Numbered from the stretch's first letter, positions 8,744 to 17,256 are shown. The stretch: 64,000 bases of DNA from Oscillospiraceae bacterium (GCA_004558145.1 SFDQ01000002.1:248001-312000), one strand, 5' to 3'. The notes: generated by a model from the sequence alone, not told the origin. Made by a program: numbers and translations.

Positions 8744-8778
8744 AAAAAAAGCCAGCCGCCGGAATTTCCGGCGGCTGG
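8744..8778 (-). terminator. Terminator after the DUF2500 gene
   Basis: A perfect 12-bp stem (CCAGCCGCCGGA and complement) with a 3-nt loop is followed on the minus strand by C and seven Us. Confidence 0.9.
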
Positions 8779-8797
8779 GAAAGGGTTGATTTTTTCG

Positions 8798-9136
8798 TCA
8801 GGACACCTGCGCCAGGCCCTCGGTGCCGTCGTCGGTGAAGAGTTCCTCCCGGGGCACGAAGTAGATGAACTCAGTGCCGCTGTAGGTCAGAACGCCCCGC
8901 TGGCCGGGGAACAGCTGCCGCGCCAGGTGCTCGGGCACCGTGAGGGCGATCTCCTGCCCGCGGGCCACAAAGGTCACGGGCACCCGGTCCGCACCGGAAG
9001 CCGCCACCCGTTTCACCGTGGCCATCAGGCTCACTTCTCCTTTGGCCGGGCGGCGGAACCTGCGTCCCCACACCCCGATCAGACCAATTGCCGCAAGGGC
9101 CATCAGAAGGCCCGGAATGATCCACATCCACCGCAT
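8798..9136 (-). CDS. DUF2500 domain protein
   Basis: A single N-terminal membrane helix (residues 5-24) is followed by a small beta-rich domain: MATVKRVAAS, VPVTFVARGQEIALTVPE, GQRGVLTYSGTEFIYFVPRE. This order matches DUF2500 as I know it. It is a monocistronic gene with AAGGAGGGG just before the ATG and its own terminator. The domain probably sits in the cytoplasm or at the membrane face. No enzymatic motif is visible, and function is unknown for the family. Confidence 0.7.
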   Translation of the reverse strand: MRWMWIIPGLLMALAAIGLIGVWGRRFRRPAKGEVSLMATVKRVAASGADRVPVTFVARGQEIALTVPEHLARQLFPGQRGVLTYSGTEFIYFVPREELFTDDGTEGLAQVS

Positions 9137-9265
9137 TGAACACCCCTCCTTGGGTCAAAAAGTTTGTATCTCGAAAACCGCTTGGTTTCGTGCGTTTGTA
9201 TCTATAAGACGAACGGCAAGACGAACGGCCGCGCCGTTTTATTTCACAATTCTATGAAAGGCGCG

Positions 9266-9320
9266 AAAAAAAGATTCGGCGGGGCGCGCAAAGCCCTTGA
9301 AAAGGCCGCGCGCCCCGCCG
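9266..9320 (-). terminator. Terminator after rodA
   Basis: A 13-bp GC-only stem (CGGCGGGGCGCGC and complement) has a long loop and a minus-strand U-run (AATCTTTTTTT). Confidence 0.8.
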
Positions 9321-9342
9321 CTTTGTACGTTTTGGCAAAGGG

Positions 9343-10533
9343 TCAGTCGCTGAAAAGTTTTTGTTTATTATGCATATAGACGCTCATCACAAGCCCCACG
9401 CAGAGGTACATCATCAGCGCGCTGGTGCCGCCCGCCGAGAAGAAAGGCAGGGTGACGCCGATGACCGGCAGCAGCGACAGGTTCATGCCCAGGTTGATGA
9501 TGATCTGCCAGGCGATGGCCGCGAACACGCCGGTGCAGATGTAGGTGCCGATGTGGTCCTCGCTGCGCAGGCCGGTGGTGAGGGTGCGGAAGGCGATGAA
9601 GAACAGCGCCCCCAGCACGACCATGCAGCCCACAAAGCCGATGCACTCGGCCAGATAGCTGAACATGAAGTCGTCCTGGGCGTTGATGACCGAATAGTGG
9701 TCGTCGGTGAAAAAGCCCCGCCCGAAGATCTGCCCTGAGCCGATGGCCGTCATGCCGCCCAGCTGCTGGCGGGCGATGTCCGGGTACTGGTCGGGATAGA
9801 GCAGGGCCATGATGCGGTCCACCTGATAGCCCTTGAGCGCATCGGGGAAAAAGCCGATGATGAGGGAAAGGCCTGTGACCCCCAGGGCGATGGCCGAGAG
9901 GATGTATTTCCAGGAGAGCCCCGCCGCGAAGAGCATCATGCAGCCGATGGTGCCGAAGACGATGGCGGTGCCGTCGTCGCCCTGGATGTGCACCACCGCA
10001 ACGGTGGCCAGAATGTGGGCCAGCAGCTTTGCCAGCGTTTTTGGCTCGTTGACATGCTCGCGCACATTGTCCAGATGCATGGCGAAGGTGAGGATGAAGC
10101 TGATCTTTGCAAGCTCGGTGGGCTGCAGGCTCAGGGGGCCAAGGCGGATCCAGCTGTAGTTGTCGGTGCCTTCGGGGTGCCAGCCAAGCTCCAGCGGGCC
10201 GATGCTCAGATGGGTGAGGGTGAGCAGCACCAGCGTCCAGGTGCCGATGACGTGCACCGGCCAAATGCGGGCCAGGCTGCGGTAGTCGATGCAGGAGAGC
10301 ACGATGGCGCACACAAGGCCCAGCAGGCTGGCCACCCCCTGCACAAAGGCGTTGCGGTAGCTGCCCAGGCCGGTGATGGAGCCGTCGAACGCGTCCCGGG
10401 CGAAGCCCCCCGCCGCCTGCCCCAGGCTGATCAGAGTGATGACGCTGAGCACAGAGCAGAACACACAGGTGGCGATGTAGGCCCGGTCGGTGGCCTTGAA
10501 GTATTGTCGGATGACCTTGAACACCATCCGCAC
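9343..10533 (-). CDS. rodA: RodA/FtsW-type peptidoglycan glycosyltransferase
   Basis: SEDS proteins polymerise lipid II into glycan strands together with a class B penicillin-binding protein. This 396-residue protein has about ten membrane segments and the family signatures NYSWIRLGPLSLQPTELAKI, QGDDGTAIVF (usually QPDxGT), NAQDDFMFSYLAE and LPVIGVTLPFFSAGGTS. It is monocistronic, with a good promoter and terminator. The spacing and the YSWI segment favour the elongasome-type RodA over the division-type FtsW, but a sporulation SpoVE role cannot be excluded. The start is supported by AAAGGGGG. Confidence 0.92.
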   Translation of the reverse strand: MRMVFKVIRQYFKATDRAYIATCVFCSVLSVITLISLGQAAGGFARDAFDGSITGLGSYRNAFVQGVASLLGLVCAIVLSCIDYRSLARIWPVHVIGTWTLVLLTLTHLSIGPLELGWHPEGTDNYSWIRLGPLSLQPTELAKISFILTFAMHLDNVREHVNEPKTLAKLLAHILATVAVVHIQGDDGTAIVFGTIGCMMLFAAGLSWKYILSAIALGVTGLSLIIGFFPDALKGYQVDRIMALLYPDQYPDIARQQLGGMTAIGSGQIFGRGFFTDDHYSVINAQDDFMFSYLAECIGFVGCMVVLGALFFIAFRTLTTGLRSEDHIGTYICTGVFAAIAWQIIINLGMNLSLLPVIGVTLPFFSAGGTSALMMYLCVGLVMSVYMHNKQKLFSD

Positions 10534-10560
10534 CCCCTTTCAAAAGTTGGTCATTGTTTT

Positions 10561-10589
10561 ATTATATCCCACAGGACTGCTTCTGGCAA
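10561..10589 (-). promoter_or_regulatory. rodA promoter
   Basis: On the minus strand TTGCCA (10584-10589) and TATAAT (10561-10566) have 17-bp spacing. It is back to back with the MBOAT promoter. Confidence 0.85.
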
Positions 10590-10610
10590 TGATTTTCCCC
10601 GCCCCGCTTT

Positions 10611-10639
10611 TTGCAGCGGGCGGGCAAATATGCTATAAT
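10611..10639 (+). promoter_or_regulatory. MBOAT/DHHW operon promoter
   Basis: TTGCAG (10611-10616), a 17-bp spacer and TATAAT (10634-10639), preceded by TGC. Confidence 0.8.
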
Positions 10640-10711
10640 GGCACCAGCGTGCACAGGGCGGCCTTTTCCGCCGCCCGGCCAAAGCGAAAAATGCGGGAGG
10701 ATGGGCCGCCG

Positions 10712-12118
10712 ATGCTGTTTTCGAGCCTTGTTTTTTTGTGGATCTTTCTGCCGGTGGTGCTGGTGGTCTACCGCCTTGTGCCCGGCTGGGGCAAAAACGC
10801 CCTGCTGCTGGCGGCCAGCCTCTTCTTCTACGCCTGGGGCGAGCCGGTGTACATCCTTTTGATGCTGGCCTCCATCACCCTGAACTATCTGGGCGGGCTG
10901 GTCATGTCTCCCCTCTCCGGCCGGGGCCGCTCGCTGGTGCTGGCGGCGGTGGTGGCGGCGAACCTCGCGCTGCTGGGCTACTATAAATATTACGGCTTTG
11001 CCGCCGACACCCTGGCGGGCCTCTTGGGCCGGCAGGTGCTGCCCATGCGGGACATCGCCCTGCCCCTGGGCATCAGCTTTTACACCTTCCAGGCCATGAG
11101 CTACGTCATCGACCTCTATCGCCGGCGCATCGAGCCCCAGAAAAACTGGTTTCTGCTGGCGCTCTACATCAGCTTTTTCCCCCAGCTGGTGGCGGGGCCC
11201 ATCGTGCGCTACACCGATGTGGAAGCCCAGCTGCGCAGCCGCACCGTGACGGTCCAAGGCTTTTCCTTCGGCGTCAAGCGCTTTTTGTACGGTCTTGCCA
11301 AAAAGGTCATTCTGGCCAACTGCTTTGCCGCCAAGGCGGACGAGGTGTTCGCCCTGGACCCCGCCGGAGTGGGCACTGCCCTGGCATGGCTGGGGGCGCT
11401 CTATTACGGGCTGCAGATCTACTATGACTTTTCCGGCTATTCCGACATGGCCATCGGCCTCGGGGCCATGTTCGGCTTCACCTTCCCCGAAAACTTCGAT
11501 TATCCCTATCTCTCGGCCAGCGTGGGCGAGTTCTGGCGGCGCTGGCACATGACCCTCTCCGGCTGGTTCAAGGAGTACCTCTACATCCCCCTGGGCGGCA
11601 ACCGCAAGGGGCAGCTGCGCACTTTGTTCAACGTGTGCGTGGTGTTTCTGGCCACCGGCCTATGGCACGGAGCCAGCTGGCAGTTCGTGGCCTGGGGCGC
11701 GTGGTACGCCCTTTTGCAGGTGCTGGAGCGCACGGTGCTGAAAAAGCCCCTGGCGCAAGCGCCGAAGCCGCTGGCACGGGTCTACACCCTGCTCTGTGTG
11801 CTGTTCGGCTGGGTCATCTTCCGCGCGCCGGGCCTGCGGGCAGGGCTTTTGTGGCTGAAGGCCATGGTGGTGCCCGCTGCGGGCTTTGCCGCCTGGCCGG
11901 TGAGCCGCTACATCGACGGGCGCACCCTGGTGCTGCTGGCGGCGGGGCTTTTGCTCTGCGGCCCGGCCCAGGCGCTGTGGCCCCGCTTCAAGGCCGCCCT
12001 CTATGACCGGCGGCCCGCCGGCTGGGCCCAGACCGCAGTGCTGCTGGCACTGGGCTTTGCCTGCCTGGTGCTGCTGGTGAGCGGCACCTACAACCCCTTC
12101 ATCTATTTCCGATTCTAA
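10712..12118 (+). CDS. MBOAT family O-acyltransferase (AlgI/DltB-like)
   Basis: These membrane enzymes move acyl groups across the membrane for O-acetylation of exported polysaccharides. The 468-residue protein has about eleven membrane segments, the segment GEFWRRWHMTLSGWFKEYLYIPLGG typical of the family, and the catalytic histidine in GLWHGASW near residue 318. MLFSSLVFLWIF at 10712 is the classical N-terminus. A GGGAGG Shine-Dalgarno lies about 12 bases upstream. The DHHW-family partner follows after 15 bp, as in alginate acetylation (AlgI with AlgJ/AlgX). The polymer that is acetylated is unknown, but the nearby glycosyltransferases are candidates. Confidence 0.9.
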   Translation: MLFSSLVFLWIFLPVVLVVYRLVPGWGKNALLLAASLFFYAWGEPVYILLMLASITLNYLGGLVMSPLSGRGRSLVLAAVVAANLALLGYYKYYGFAADTLAGLLGRQVLPMRDIALPLGISFYTFQAMSYVIDLYRRRIEPQKNWFLLALYISFFPQLVAGPIVRYTDVEAQLRSRTVTVQGFSFGVKRFLYGLAKKVILANCFAAKADEVFALDPAGVGTALAWLGALYYGLQIYYDFSGYSDMAIGLGAMFGFTFPENFDYPYLSASVGEFWRRWHMTLSGWFKEYLYIPLGGNRKGQLRTLFNVCVVFLATGLWHGASWQFVAWGAWYALLQVLERTVLKKPLAQAPKPLARVYTLLCVLFGWVIFRAPGLRAGLLWLKAMVVPAAGFAAWPVSRYIDGRTLVLLAAGLLLCGPAQALWPRFKAALYDRRPAGWAQTAVLLALGFACLVLLVSGTYNPFIYFRF

Positions 12119-12133
12119 AAGGAGGCGAGGAAG

Positions 12134-13261
12134 ATGCCCGATGCTGTGAAAGAGCGCAAAGGCGCCCGGCGGCTGCTGGTGGGCGGGTTCGCCGCCCTGC
12201 TGGCGGGGCCCTGCTTCCTGTGGCCGCTGGCCCGGACGGTGTGCGACACCACCAACTACGAAAACCGCACCCTGGCCGCCTTCCCCTCCCTGGCGGACGG
12301 GGTGGACGGCTGGCCCGCCGCCTTTGAGGAGTGGCTGGGAGACCACGTCCCCTTCCGCAACCAGTTTTTGACCCTCAAGTCCGGGGCGGACCGGCTGGTG
12401 GGCACGCTGGACTCCACCAACGTGCTGCAGGGCAAGGAGGGGTGGCTCTTTTTGAAGGACGTGTCCGACTCCAAGAGCCTCTCCGACTACCAAGGCCTCA
12501 CCGCCTACACCGCCGAGGAGACGCAGGCCATGGCCGACGCGCTGACGGCGCTGAACGACGCCCTTGCCGCCAAGGGCAGCCGCCTTCTGCTGCTGTTCGC
12601 CCCCGCGAAGGAGGGGGTCTACAGCCGCTATATGCCGGACAGCGTGCCGGTGGTGAGCCGGCCCACCCGGGTGGAGGCGCTGGCGAACACCTTGGCCGAA
12701 ACGGGCGTGCCGGTGCTCTTCCCGCTGGAAGAGCTGGAGGACGCGGCGCTGGAACGGCAGGTCTATTATAAGTACGACACCCACTGGAACGAGGCGGGGG
12801 CCTGGCTGGCCGCCCAGCTGACGCTGGAGGCGCTGGACAAGCCCTATGCCGCCGCCTGGCCGGAGATGGCCGCCGACCCGGAAAAGGCCCCTCTCACCGA
12901 TCTTGCCAACATGTGCGGCAGCTGGGCGTGGTGCACCGACGACGTGTACTGGGCGCTGGATGCCGTGCCCGCCGAGTGCACCCTGTGGGAGGCGGGGGGC
13001 GAGATCGCCCGCTACGCCGGCGAGGGCGAGGGCAGCCTGCTCCTTGCGCGGGACAGCTTCGGCGAGGCATTGGCCCCCTGGCTGGCCCAGGGCTTTGAAA
13101 GCACCACGGTGCTCCACGGCAACCAGATGCAGCCCGAGACGCTGCTGGAATGGCAGCCCGAGGTGCCGGACGTGGTGGTGCTGGAGGTGGCGGAGCGCTT
13201 TTCCGACAACCTGCCCGGACGGCTGGACGCGCTTCGGCAGTGGGCCGAGGCCGCGGACTGA
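12134..13261 (+). CDS. DHHW family (AlgX/AlgJ-like SGNH) acetyltransferase
   Basis: The 375-residue protein has an N-terminal hydrophobic anchor (residues 14-35) and an outside catalytic domain. DHVPFRNQF near residue 69 is the DHHW-type motif, and KYDTHWNEAG near residue 214 supplies the Asp-x-His pair of the AlgX-type SGNH triad. ARDSFGEAL near residue 300 probably carries the nucleophilic serine. It follows the MBOAT gene closely and should receive its acetyl groups for transfer to a surface polysaccharide. AGGAGG precedes the ATG. Confidence 0.85.
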   Translation: MPDAVKERKGARRLLVGGFAALLAGPCFLWPLARTVCDTTNYENRTLAAFPSLADGVDGWPAAFEEWLGDHVPFRNQFLTLKSGADRLVGTLDSTNVLQGKEGWLFLKDVSDSKSLSDYQGLTAYTAEETQAMADALTALNDALAAKGSRLLLLFAPAKEGVYSRYMPDSVPVVSRPTRVEALANTLAETGVPVLFPLEELEDAALERQVYYKYDTHWNEAGAWLAAQLTLEALDKPYAAAWPEMAADPEKAPLTDLANMCGSWAWCTDDVYWALDAVPAECTLWEAGGEIARYAGEGEGSLLLARDSFGEALAPWLAQGFESTTVLHGNQMQPETLLEWQPEVPDVVVLEVAERFSDNLPGRLDALRQWAEAAD

Positions 13262-13262
13262 G

Positions 13263-13300
13263 CCCCCGCGGTTGCACTTTTGCCTCCGCGGGGGTATAAT
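13263..13300 (+). promoter_or_regulatory. tsaE promoter inside a perfect inverted repeat
   Basis: TTGCAC (13272-13277), 17 bp, TATAAT (13295-13300). A perfect 9-bp inverted repeat (CCCCCGCGG at 13263-13271 and CCGCGGGGG at 13286-13294) brackets the -35 and spacer. It may act as the DHHW gene's terminator stem or as an operator. Confidence 0.75.
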
Positions 13301-13343
13301 AAGCCGCGGAATTTGACGAAACGATCTGAAAGGAGGAGGCGGC

Positions 13344-13769
13344 ATGGCCGAATTCATCACCCACAGCCGCGCCGAGACGGTGGAGCTGGGCAGAAAGCTG
13401 GCCCAGCATCTGGCGCCGGGCGCCCTGGTGTGCTTCACCGGCAGCCTAGGGGCGGGCAAGACCGCCTTCACCGAAGGGCTGGCGGCGGGCCTGGGCTGCA
13501 CCGACCCGGTGAGCAGCCCCACCTTTGCCATCGTGAACTACTACCGGGGGCCCCGGCCCCTGGCCCATTTTGACCTCTACCGCATCAGCAGCCGGGAGGA
13601 CCTGGAGACCGCCGGCCTCTACGACTATCTGGACGAGGGCGCAGTGGTGGCCGCCGAGTGGAGCGAAAATTTTGCCGACCTGCTGGCGCTGGAGCATCCC
13701 GTGCGGGTGGACATCCGCCACGCCGGCGGCGACGAGCGGATCATCACCATCGAGGGGGTGCAGCTGTGA
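13344..13769 (+). CDS. tsaE: tRNA threonylcarbamoyladenosine biosynthesis ATPase TsaE
   Basis: TsaE is the small ATPase that works with TsaB and TsaD to make t6A at position 37 of ANN-decoding tRNAs in the cytoplasm. The Walker A GSLGAGKT is at residues 33-40, followed by the family motif VSSPTFAIVNYY and HFDLYRI. Length (141 aa) is normal. AGGAGG lies nine bases before the ATG. The stop overlaps the tsaB GTG start by four bases, so translation is coupled. Confidence 0.95.
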   Translation: MAEFITHSRAETVELGRKLAQHLAPGALVCFTGSLGAGKTAFTEGLAAGLGCTDPVSSPTFAIVNYYRGPRPLAHFDLYRISSREDLETAGLYDYLDEGAVVAAEWSENFADLLALEHPVRVDIRHAGGDERIITIEGVQL

Positions 13770-14467
13770 TCACCTTTGGACTGGACAGCGCCGGACGCAC
13801 CGCCGCCGTGGGCGTGATGCGGGACGAGGAGCTTTTGTACGAGGCCTTTCTCAGCGCGGGCCACACCCACAGCGAAGTGCTGATGGAGCTGGTGGACGGG
13901 GCGTTCAAAGCCACTGGTCTTTCCCCCGCCGACGTGGACCTGTGGGGCGTGTGCGCCGGGCCGGGCAGCTTCACCGGCCTGCGCATCGGCCTTGCTACGG
14001 TGAAGGGGCTTGCGCTGGTGCACAAAGCCCCCTGCGCCGCCGTTTCCACCCCCGAGGCGCTGGCCTTCAGCTGCCCCGCGGGGCAGGGCACCGTTCTGGC
14101 GGCGCTGGACGCCCGCCGGGGCGAGGTGTACTGGGCGGCCTTTGACCTGGAGAGCCATGCCCGCCTTGCGCCGGACGCGGCCTCGCCGGTGAAGGAGCTG
14201 GCACAATTTGTGGAAAATTGCAAAAAGCCGCTCTTTTTTGTTGGTGACGGGGCCGCTCTGTGCTATAATGAATACGGCCAGGCGCCGGGGGTCATTCCCT
14301 GCCCGCCCGCCCTGGGACTTTGCCGGGGCGCGGGAGTGTGCCTTGCCGCCCGGGCGGTGAACGCCCGGGGCGGAGCCGTGCCCGCCGCCGCCCTTGCGCC
14401 CAGCTATCTGCGGCTGAGCCAGGCCGAGCGTGAACGCGCCGCGCGGGGCCAGTCCCTGCGCCCGTAA
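13766..14467 (+). CDS. tsaB: tRNA threonylcarbamoyladenosine biosynthesis protein TsaB
   Basis: TsaB is the catalytically inactive ASKHA partner that holds TsaD and TsaE for t6A formation. The N-terminus ITFGLDSAGRTAAVGV, then CAGPGSFTGLRIGLATVKGL and LDARRGEVYWA, are its hallmarks. The GTG start in GTGA overlaps the tsaE stop, with GAGGGGG upstream; 233 residues is the usual length. In many Firmicutes tsaB is followed by rimI and tsaD. Here rpiB follows instead, so tsaD must lie elsewhere. Confidence 0.93.
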   Translation: MITFGLDSAGRTAAVGVMRDEELLYEAFLSAGHTHSEVLMELVDGAFKATGLSPADVDLWGVCAGPGSFTGLRIGLATVKGLALVHKAPCAAVSTPEALAFSCPAGQGTVLAALDARRGEVYWAAFDLESHARLAPDAASPVKELAQFVENCKKPLFFVGDGAALCYNEYGQAPGVIPCPPALGLCRGAGVCLAARAVNARGGAVPAAALAPSYLRLSQAERERAARGQSLRP

Positions 14468-14500
14468 ACAAAAACGACCACCGACGGAGGATGTTTTCAA

Positions 14501-14950
14501 ATGTCTAAACCCATCGCCCTCGCCGCCGACCATGGCGGCTTTCAACTGAAAGAGGCCGTGCGCGCCCATCTGGACGAGATCGGCGTGGCCTACAAGGATT
14601 TCGGCAGCTTCGACGGCGCTTCCTGCGACTATCCCGACATGGCCGAGCCCGCCTGCCGGGCCGTTGTGGCCGGTGAATGCGACAAGGCGCTGCTGTTCTG
14701 CGGCACCGGCGTGGGCATCTCCATCAGCGCCAACAAGATCCACGGCATCCGGGCCTGCTGCTGCTCCGACGCCTTCAGCGCCGAGTACACCCGCCGCCAC
14801 AACGACGCCAACGCCCTGTGCATGGGCGGCCGCGTGGTGGGCCCTGGCCTTGCCATCTATCTTGTGGATCTTTTCCTGAACACCCCCTTCGAGGGCGGCC
14901 GTCATCAGCGCCGGGTGGACAAGATCACCGCCCTGGAAGAGCAGGGCTGA
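14501..14950 (+). CDS. rpiB: Ribose-5-phosphate isomerase B
   Basis: Interconverts ribose-5-phosphate and ribulose-5-phosphate in the pentose phosphate pathway. The N-terminal ALAADHGGFQLKE, the active-site Cys loop FCGTGVGISISANK and GIRACCCSD are typical of RpiB, and 149 residues is the usual size. It sits 33 bp after tsaB with GGAGG upstream and is followed by a short terminator hairpin. A sugar-phosphate isomerase of the LacAB type is a weaker alternative. Confidence 0.93.
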   Translation: MSKPIALAADHGGFQLKEAVRAHLDEIGVAYKDFGSFDGASCDYPDMAEPACRAVVAGECDKALLFCGTGVGISISANKIHGIRACCCSDAFSAEYTRRHNDANALCMGGRVVGPGLAIYLVDLFLNTPFEGGRHQRRVDKITALEEQG

Positions 14951-14969
14951 CATCATTTCACAGGCAGAA

Positions 14970-14991
14970 CGCGGGGGCAGCCCCGCGTTTT
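14970..14991 (+). terminator. Short terminator after rpiB
   Basis: The stem ACGCGGGG/CCCCGCGT with loop GCAG is followed by TTT. It is weak, so upp may be partly co-transcribed. Confidence 0.6.
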
Positions 14992-15035
14992 GACGATACA
15001 CAAACATCAATCACATAAAGTAAGGAGCGGTCAGT

Positions 15036-15668
15036 ATGAGCAAAGCACCCATGATTTTGGATCATCCCCTGGTCCAGCACAAGATCAGCCTTCTGCGGAA
15101 CAAGAACACCGGTACGAAAGAATTCAAGGAGCTGGTAGGCGAGATCGCCACCCTGCTTTGCTACGAAGCCACCCGCGACCTGCCCACCAAGGAAGTGGAA
15201 GTGGAGACCCCCATGGGCGTGGCCAAGTGCAACGTGCTGGCGGGCCGCAAGCTGGCCCTGGTGCCCATCCTGCGCGCCGGCCTGGGCATGGTGGACGGCA
15301 TGCTGACCCTGCTGCCCGCCGCCAAGGTGGGCCACATCGGCATGTACCGCAACGAGGAGACCCTGGAGCCCGTGGAATACTACTGCAAGCTGCCCAGCGA
15401 CATCGCCGAGCGGGACGTGTTTGTGCTGGACCCCATGCTGGCCACCGGCGGCAGCGCCTGCGACGCCATCACCCAGATCAAGAAGCGGGGCGCCCGCAGC
15501 ATCAAGTTCCTGGGCATCGTGGCTGTGCCCGAAGGCATCAACAAGCTGCGTGAGATGCACCCCGACGTGGACATCTACGTGGGCGCTCTGGACGATGGCC
15601 TGAACGACATCGGCTACATCGTGCCCGGTCTGGGCGACGCCGGCGACCGCATCTTCGGCACCAAGTGA
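15036..15668 (+). CDS. upp: Uracil phosphoribosyltransferase
   Basis: Makes UMP from uracil and PRPP in pyrimidine salvage. The PRPP-binding loop [14 protein letters not shown] and the C-terminal uracil-binding segment [18 protein letters not shown] are clear, and 210 residues is the standard length. The start has TAAGGAG seven bases upstream. No uracil permease is adjacent. Confidence 0.96.
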   Translation: MSKAPMILDHPLVQHKISLLRNKNTGTKEFKELVGEIATLLCYEATRDLPTKEVEVETPMGVAKCNVLAGRKLALVPILRAGLGMVDGMLTLLPAAKVGHIGMYRNEETLEPVEYYCKLPSDIAERDVFVLDPMLATGGSACDAITQIKKRGARSIKFLGIVAVPEGINKLREMHPDVDIYVGALDDGLNDIGYIVPGLGDAGDRIFGTK

Positions 15669-15706
15669 TTTTTGCTCCCATCCATCCCGAAAGGAGGTGC
15701 TGACCC

Positions 15707-16675
15707 ATGCGGCACCTGTTCAAAAGCCTGTTCATGACTCTGGTGGTGACCGCCGGCGCCGTTCTGGCGATGCTGATCCTGCTGAACCACTCCTTTTTCG
15801 ACGCCCGGGTCAACACCATCACCTTCTGGTGCATCGTGGTGCTGCTGGCCTGCATCTGGGGCGCTTTCATCGGCGAGGTGCGGGAGACGACGAAGGCCCA
15901 AAAGCCCGAAACGTCCCCCGATGAAGCCGTGGAAAAGCTGGTGGAGGCCGCCGCGCTGAGCGAGGCCGCCGAAGAGGCGCAGGCCCCCTTCGCGGAGGCC
16001 GCCCCGCCCGAAGCTTCGCCCGAGGAGGCGGCCCCCGCCGCCCCGGCCGGCGCGCTTGAAACGGCGGAACAAGCGCCCGCCCCGGCCCCCGAGGCCCAGG
16101 CCGAACCGGAACCCCCGGCCCCCGAAAAAGCCGCCCCGGCGAAAAAGCGCGCACCCGCTGCCCGCAAAAAGCCCGCGGCCAAGGCTGCGCAGGCGGAGCC
16201 CGGAGCTGAGGCTGAGACAAAGCCCGCCCGCCGCAAGAAGGCCGCCGCCCCGAAGGACGGCGGACCCGCGCCCCGCAGAAAGGCCCCCGCCAAAAAGGCG
16301 CAGGCCCCCGCGGAACAGCCCGCGGCGCAGGATGCGCCGGCAGCCGTGACCGCCCCCCAGGCGGCGCAGCCGCAGGCAGAGCCCGCGCCTCAGCCCGCGG
16401 CCCCGGCCCCTGCCCCGCAGGATGCGCCGGCAGCGCCCGCCGCCTCCCCCGCCCCGGCGCGGGGCCAGCGGCTCACCGCCGCCCAGCGGGCCGAGCAGCA
16501 GCAGAAGGCCCAGGAGGAAAAACTGCGCCAGCTGCAGCAGGCCGCCCGCCAAAAGCAGGCCGAGCGCGCCCGCCGGCTGGAAGCGGAGGACGCCCGCCAG
16601 CAGCAGAAGCTGGCCGAGCTTCAGGCAGCCGCCGCCAAAAAGCACGGCGGCTACACCCCCTCGGAACCCAAATGA
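15707..16675 (+). CDS. Membrane protein with Ala/Pro/Lys-rich histone-like tail
   Basis: The 322-residue protein has two N-terminal membrane segments (about residues 7-27 and 38-56). An acidic Ala/Glu/Pro region runs to about residue 140, followed by a Lys/Ala/Pro region with repeated KKRAPAARKKPAAK-type units (about 140-205), a Pro/Ala/Gln linker, and a Gln/Arg-rich coiled coil (about 260-310). The basic part resembles bacterial histone H1-like tails. There is no enzymatic domain. The gene ends at a strong terminator, has AAAGGAGG upstream, and follows upp closely. I do not recognise a named family. It could tether nucleic acid or an anionic polymer to the membrane. Confidence 0.75.
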   Translation: MRHLFKSLFMTLVVTAGAVLAMLILLNHSFFDARVNTITFWCIVVLLACIWGAFIGEVRETTKAQKPETSPDEAVEKLVEAAALSEAAEEAQAPFAEAAPPEASPEEAAPAAPAGALETAEQAPAPAPEAQAEPEPPAPEKAAPAKKRAPAARKKPAAKAAQAEPGAEAETKPARRKKAAAPKDGGPAPRRKAPAKKAQAPAEQPAAQDAPAAVTAPQAAQPQAEPAPQPAAPAPAPQDAPAAPAASPAPARGQRLTAAQRAEQQQKAQEEKLRQLQQAARQKQAERARRLEAEDARQQQKLAELQAAAAKKHGGYTPSEPK

Positions 16676-16680
16676 AAAAA

Positions 16681-16727
16681 CAGCGCCCGGCTGTGCGGCA
16701 ATGCACAGCCGGGCGCTGTTTCGTTTT
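16681..16727. terminator. Bidirectional terminator
   Basis: A perfect 16-bp stem (CAGCGCCCGGCTGTGC and complement) with loop GGCAAT. It has T-rich tails on the plus strand (TTTCGTTTT) and A-run upstream for the minus strand, and separates the converging genes. Confidence 0.9.
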
Positions 16728-16733
16728 GTGCGG

Positions 16734-16958
16734 TCAGTGACGCACGGCGTTGTAGACGTGCTCCACCTCAGCGGGGTCGTCCCCGCAGATCTCCACAGGC
16801 TGAGAGAAGTCCAGATTCATGAGGCCCAGAATGCTCTTGGCGTCTGCCACAGCGCCCTTCAGGTCCTGCACGCTGATCTCCTGCCGGCACTGGGCCGCGG
16901 CGGTCACGATGTTGTGTACCTGCTTGAAGCAGGTGACCTTGACAGGTTTCGTCATCAT
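16734..16958 (-). CDS. HPr-like phosphocarrier homolog with altered active site
   Basis: HPr relays phosphate from enzyme I to sugar permeases and, phosphorylated on Ser46, controls catabolite repression. This 74-residue protein aligns along its length: KVT then His at the HPr His15 position, and KSILGLMNL matching the Ser46 region. The usual HARPA is HNIVT here, so the Arg and Pro that support phosphotransfer are missing. The start is ATG 16958 or the next ATG at 16955, both with GAGGG upstream. It is monocistronic with its own promoter. It may be a regulator rather than a PTS carrier; no other PTS gene is in the window. Confidence 0.7.
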   Translation of the reverse strand: MMTKPVKVTCFKQVHNIVTAAAQCRQEISVQDLKGAVADAKSILGLMNLDFSQPVEICGDDPAEVEHVYNAVRH

Positions 16959-17052
16959 TCGTCCCTCTTTCGTCCGAAATGCCGCCCGGCCCCTTGCGGC
17001 GCCCGCGGCCGCCGACGCGCCGCCTTTCCCTGCAGCGCCTTCGGTTGGGGTT

Positions 17053-17082
17053 ATTATAGCACAAAAAAAATCCATTTGTACA
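17053..17082 (-). promoter_or_regulatory. Promoter of the HPr-like gene
   Basis: On the minus strand TGTACA (17077-17082), an 18-bp spacer and TGCTATAAT with the -10 at 17053-17058. The 380-bp gap from 16959 to 17338 holds only this promoter, the facing promoter at 17257 and an AT-rich stretch. Confidence 0.65.
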
Positions 17083-17256
17083 TTTTTGGCTCTGATTTCT
17101 ACCACGTGAACGAAACGCGCTTTTTGCCAAAAGATTTTTTTGTTGTATTTGCCGTGATTTTGTTTTTATGCCCCGCCGGATTGCAACAATACTCCATCGA
17201 ATTTTCACATTTTCCGCCCGGTGGGGGCCCCGCGGTGCCGCCGGGGGTGTTTTTTG

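Noticed and set aside
14271-14279. TGCTATAAT inside tsaB as an rpiB promoter
   Set aside because: There is no acceptable -35 and the site is within coding sequence; chance in this motif-rich window cannot be excluded.
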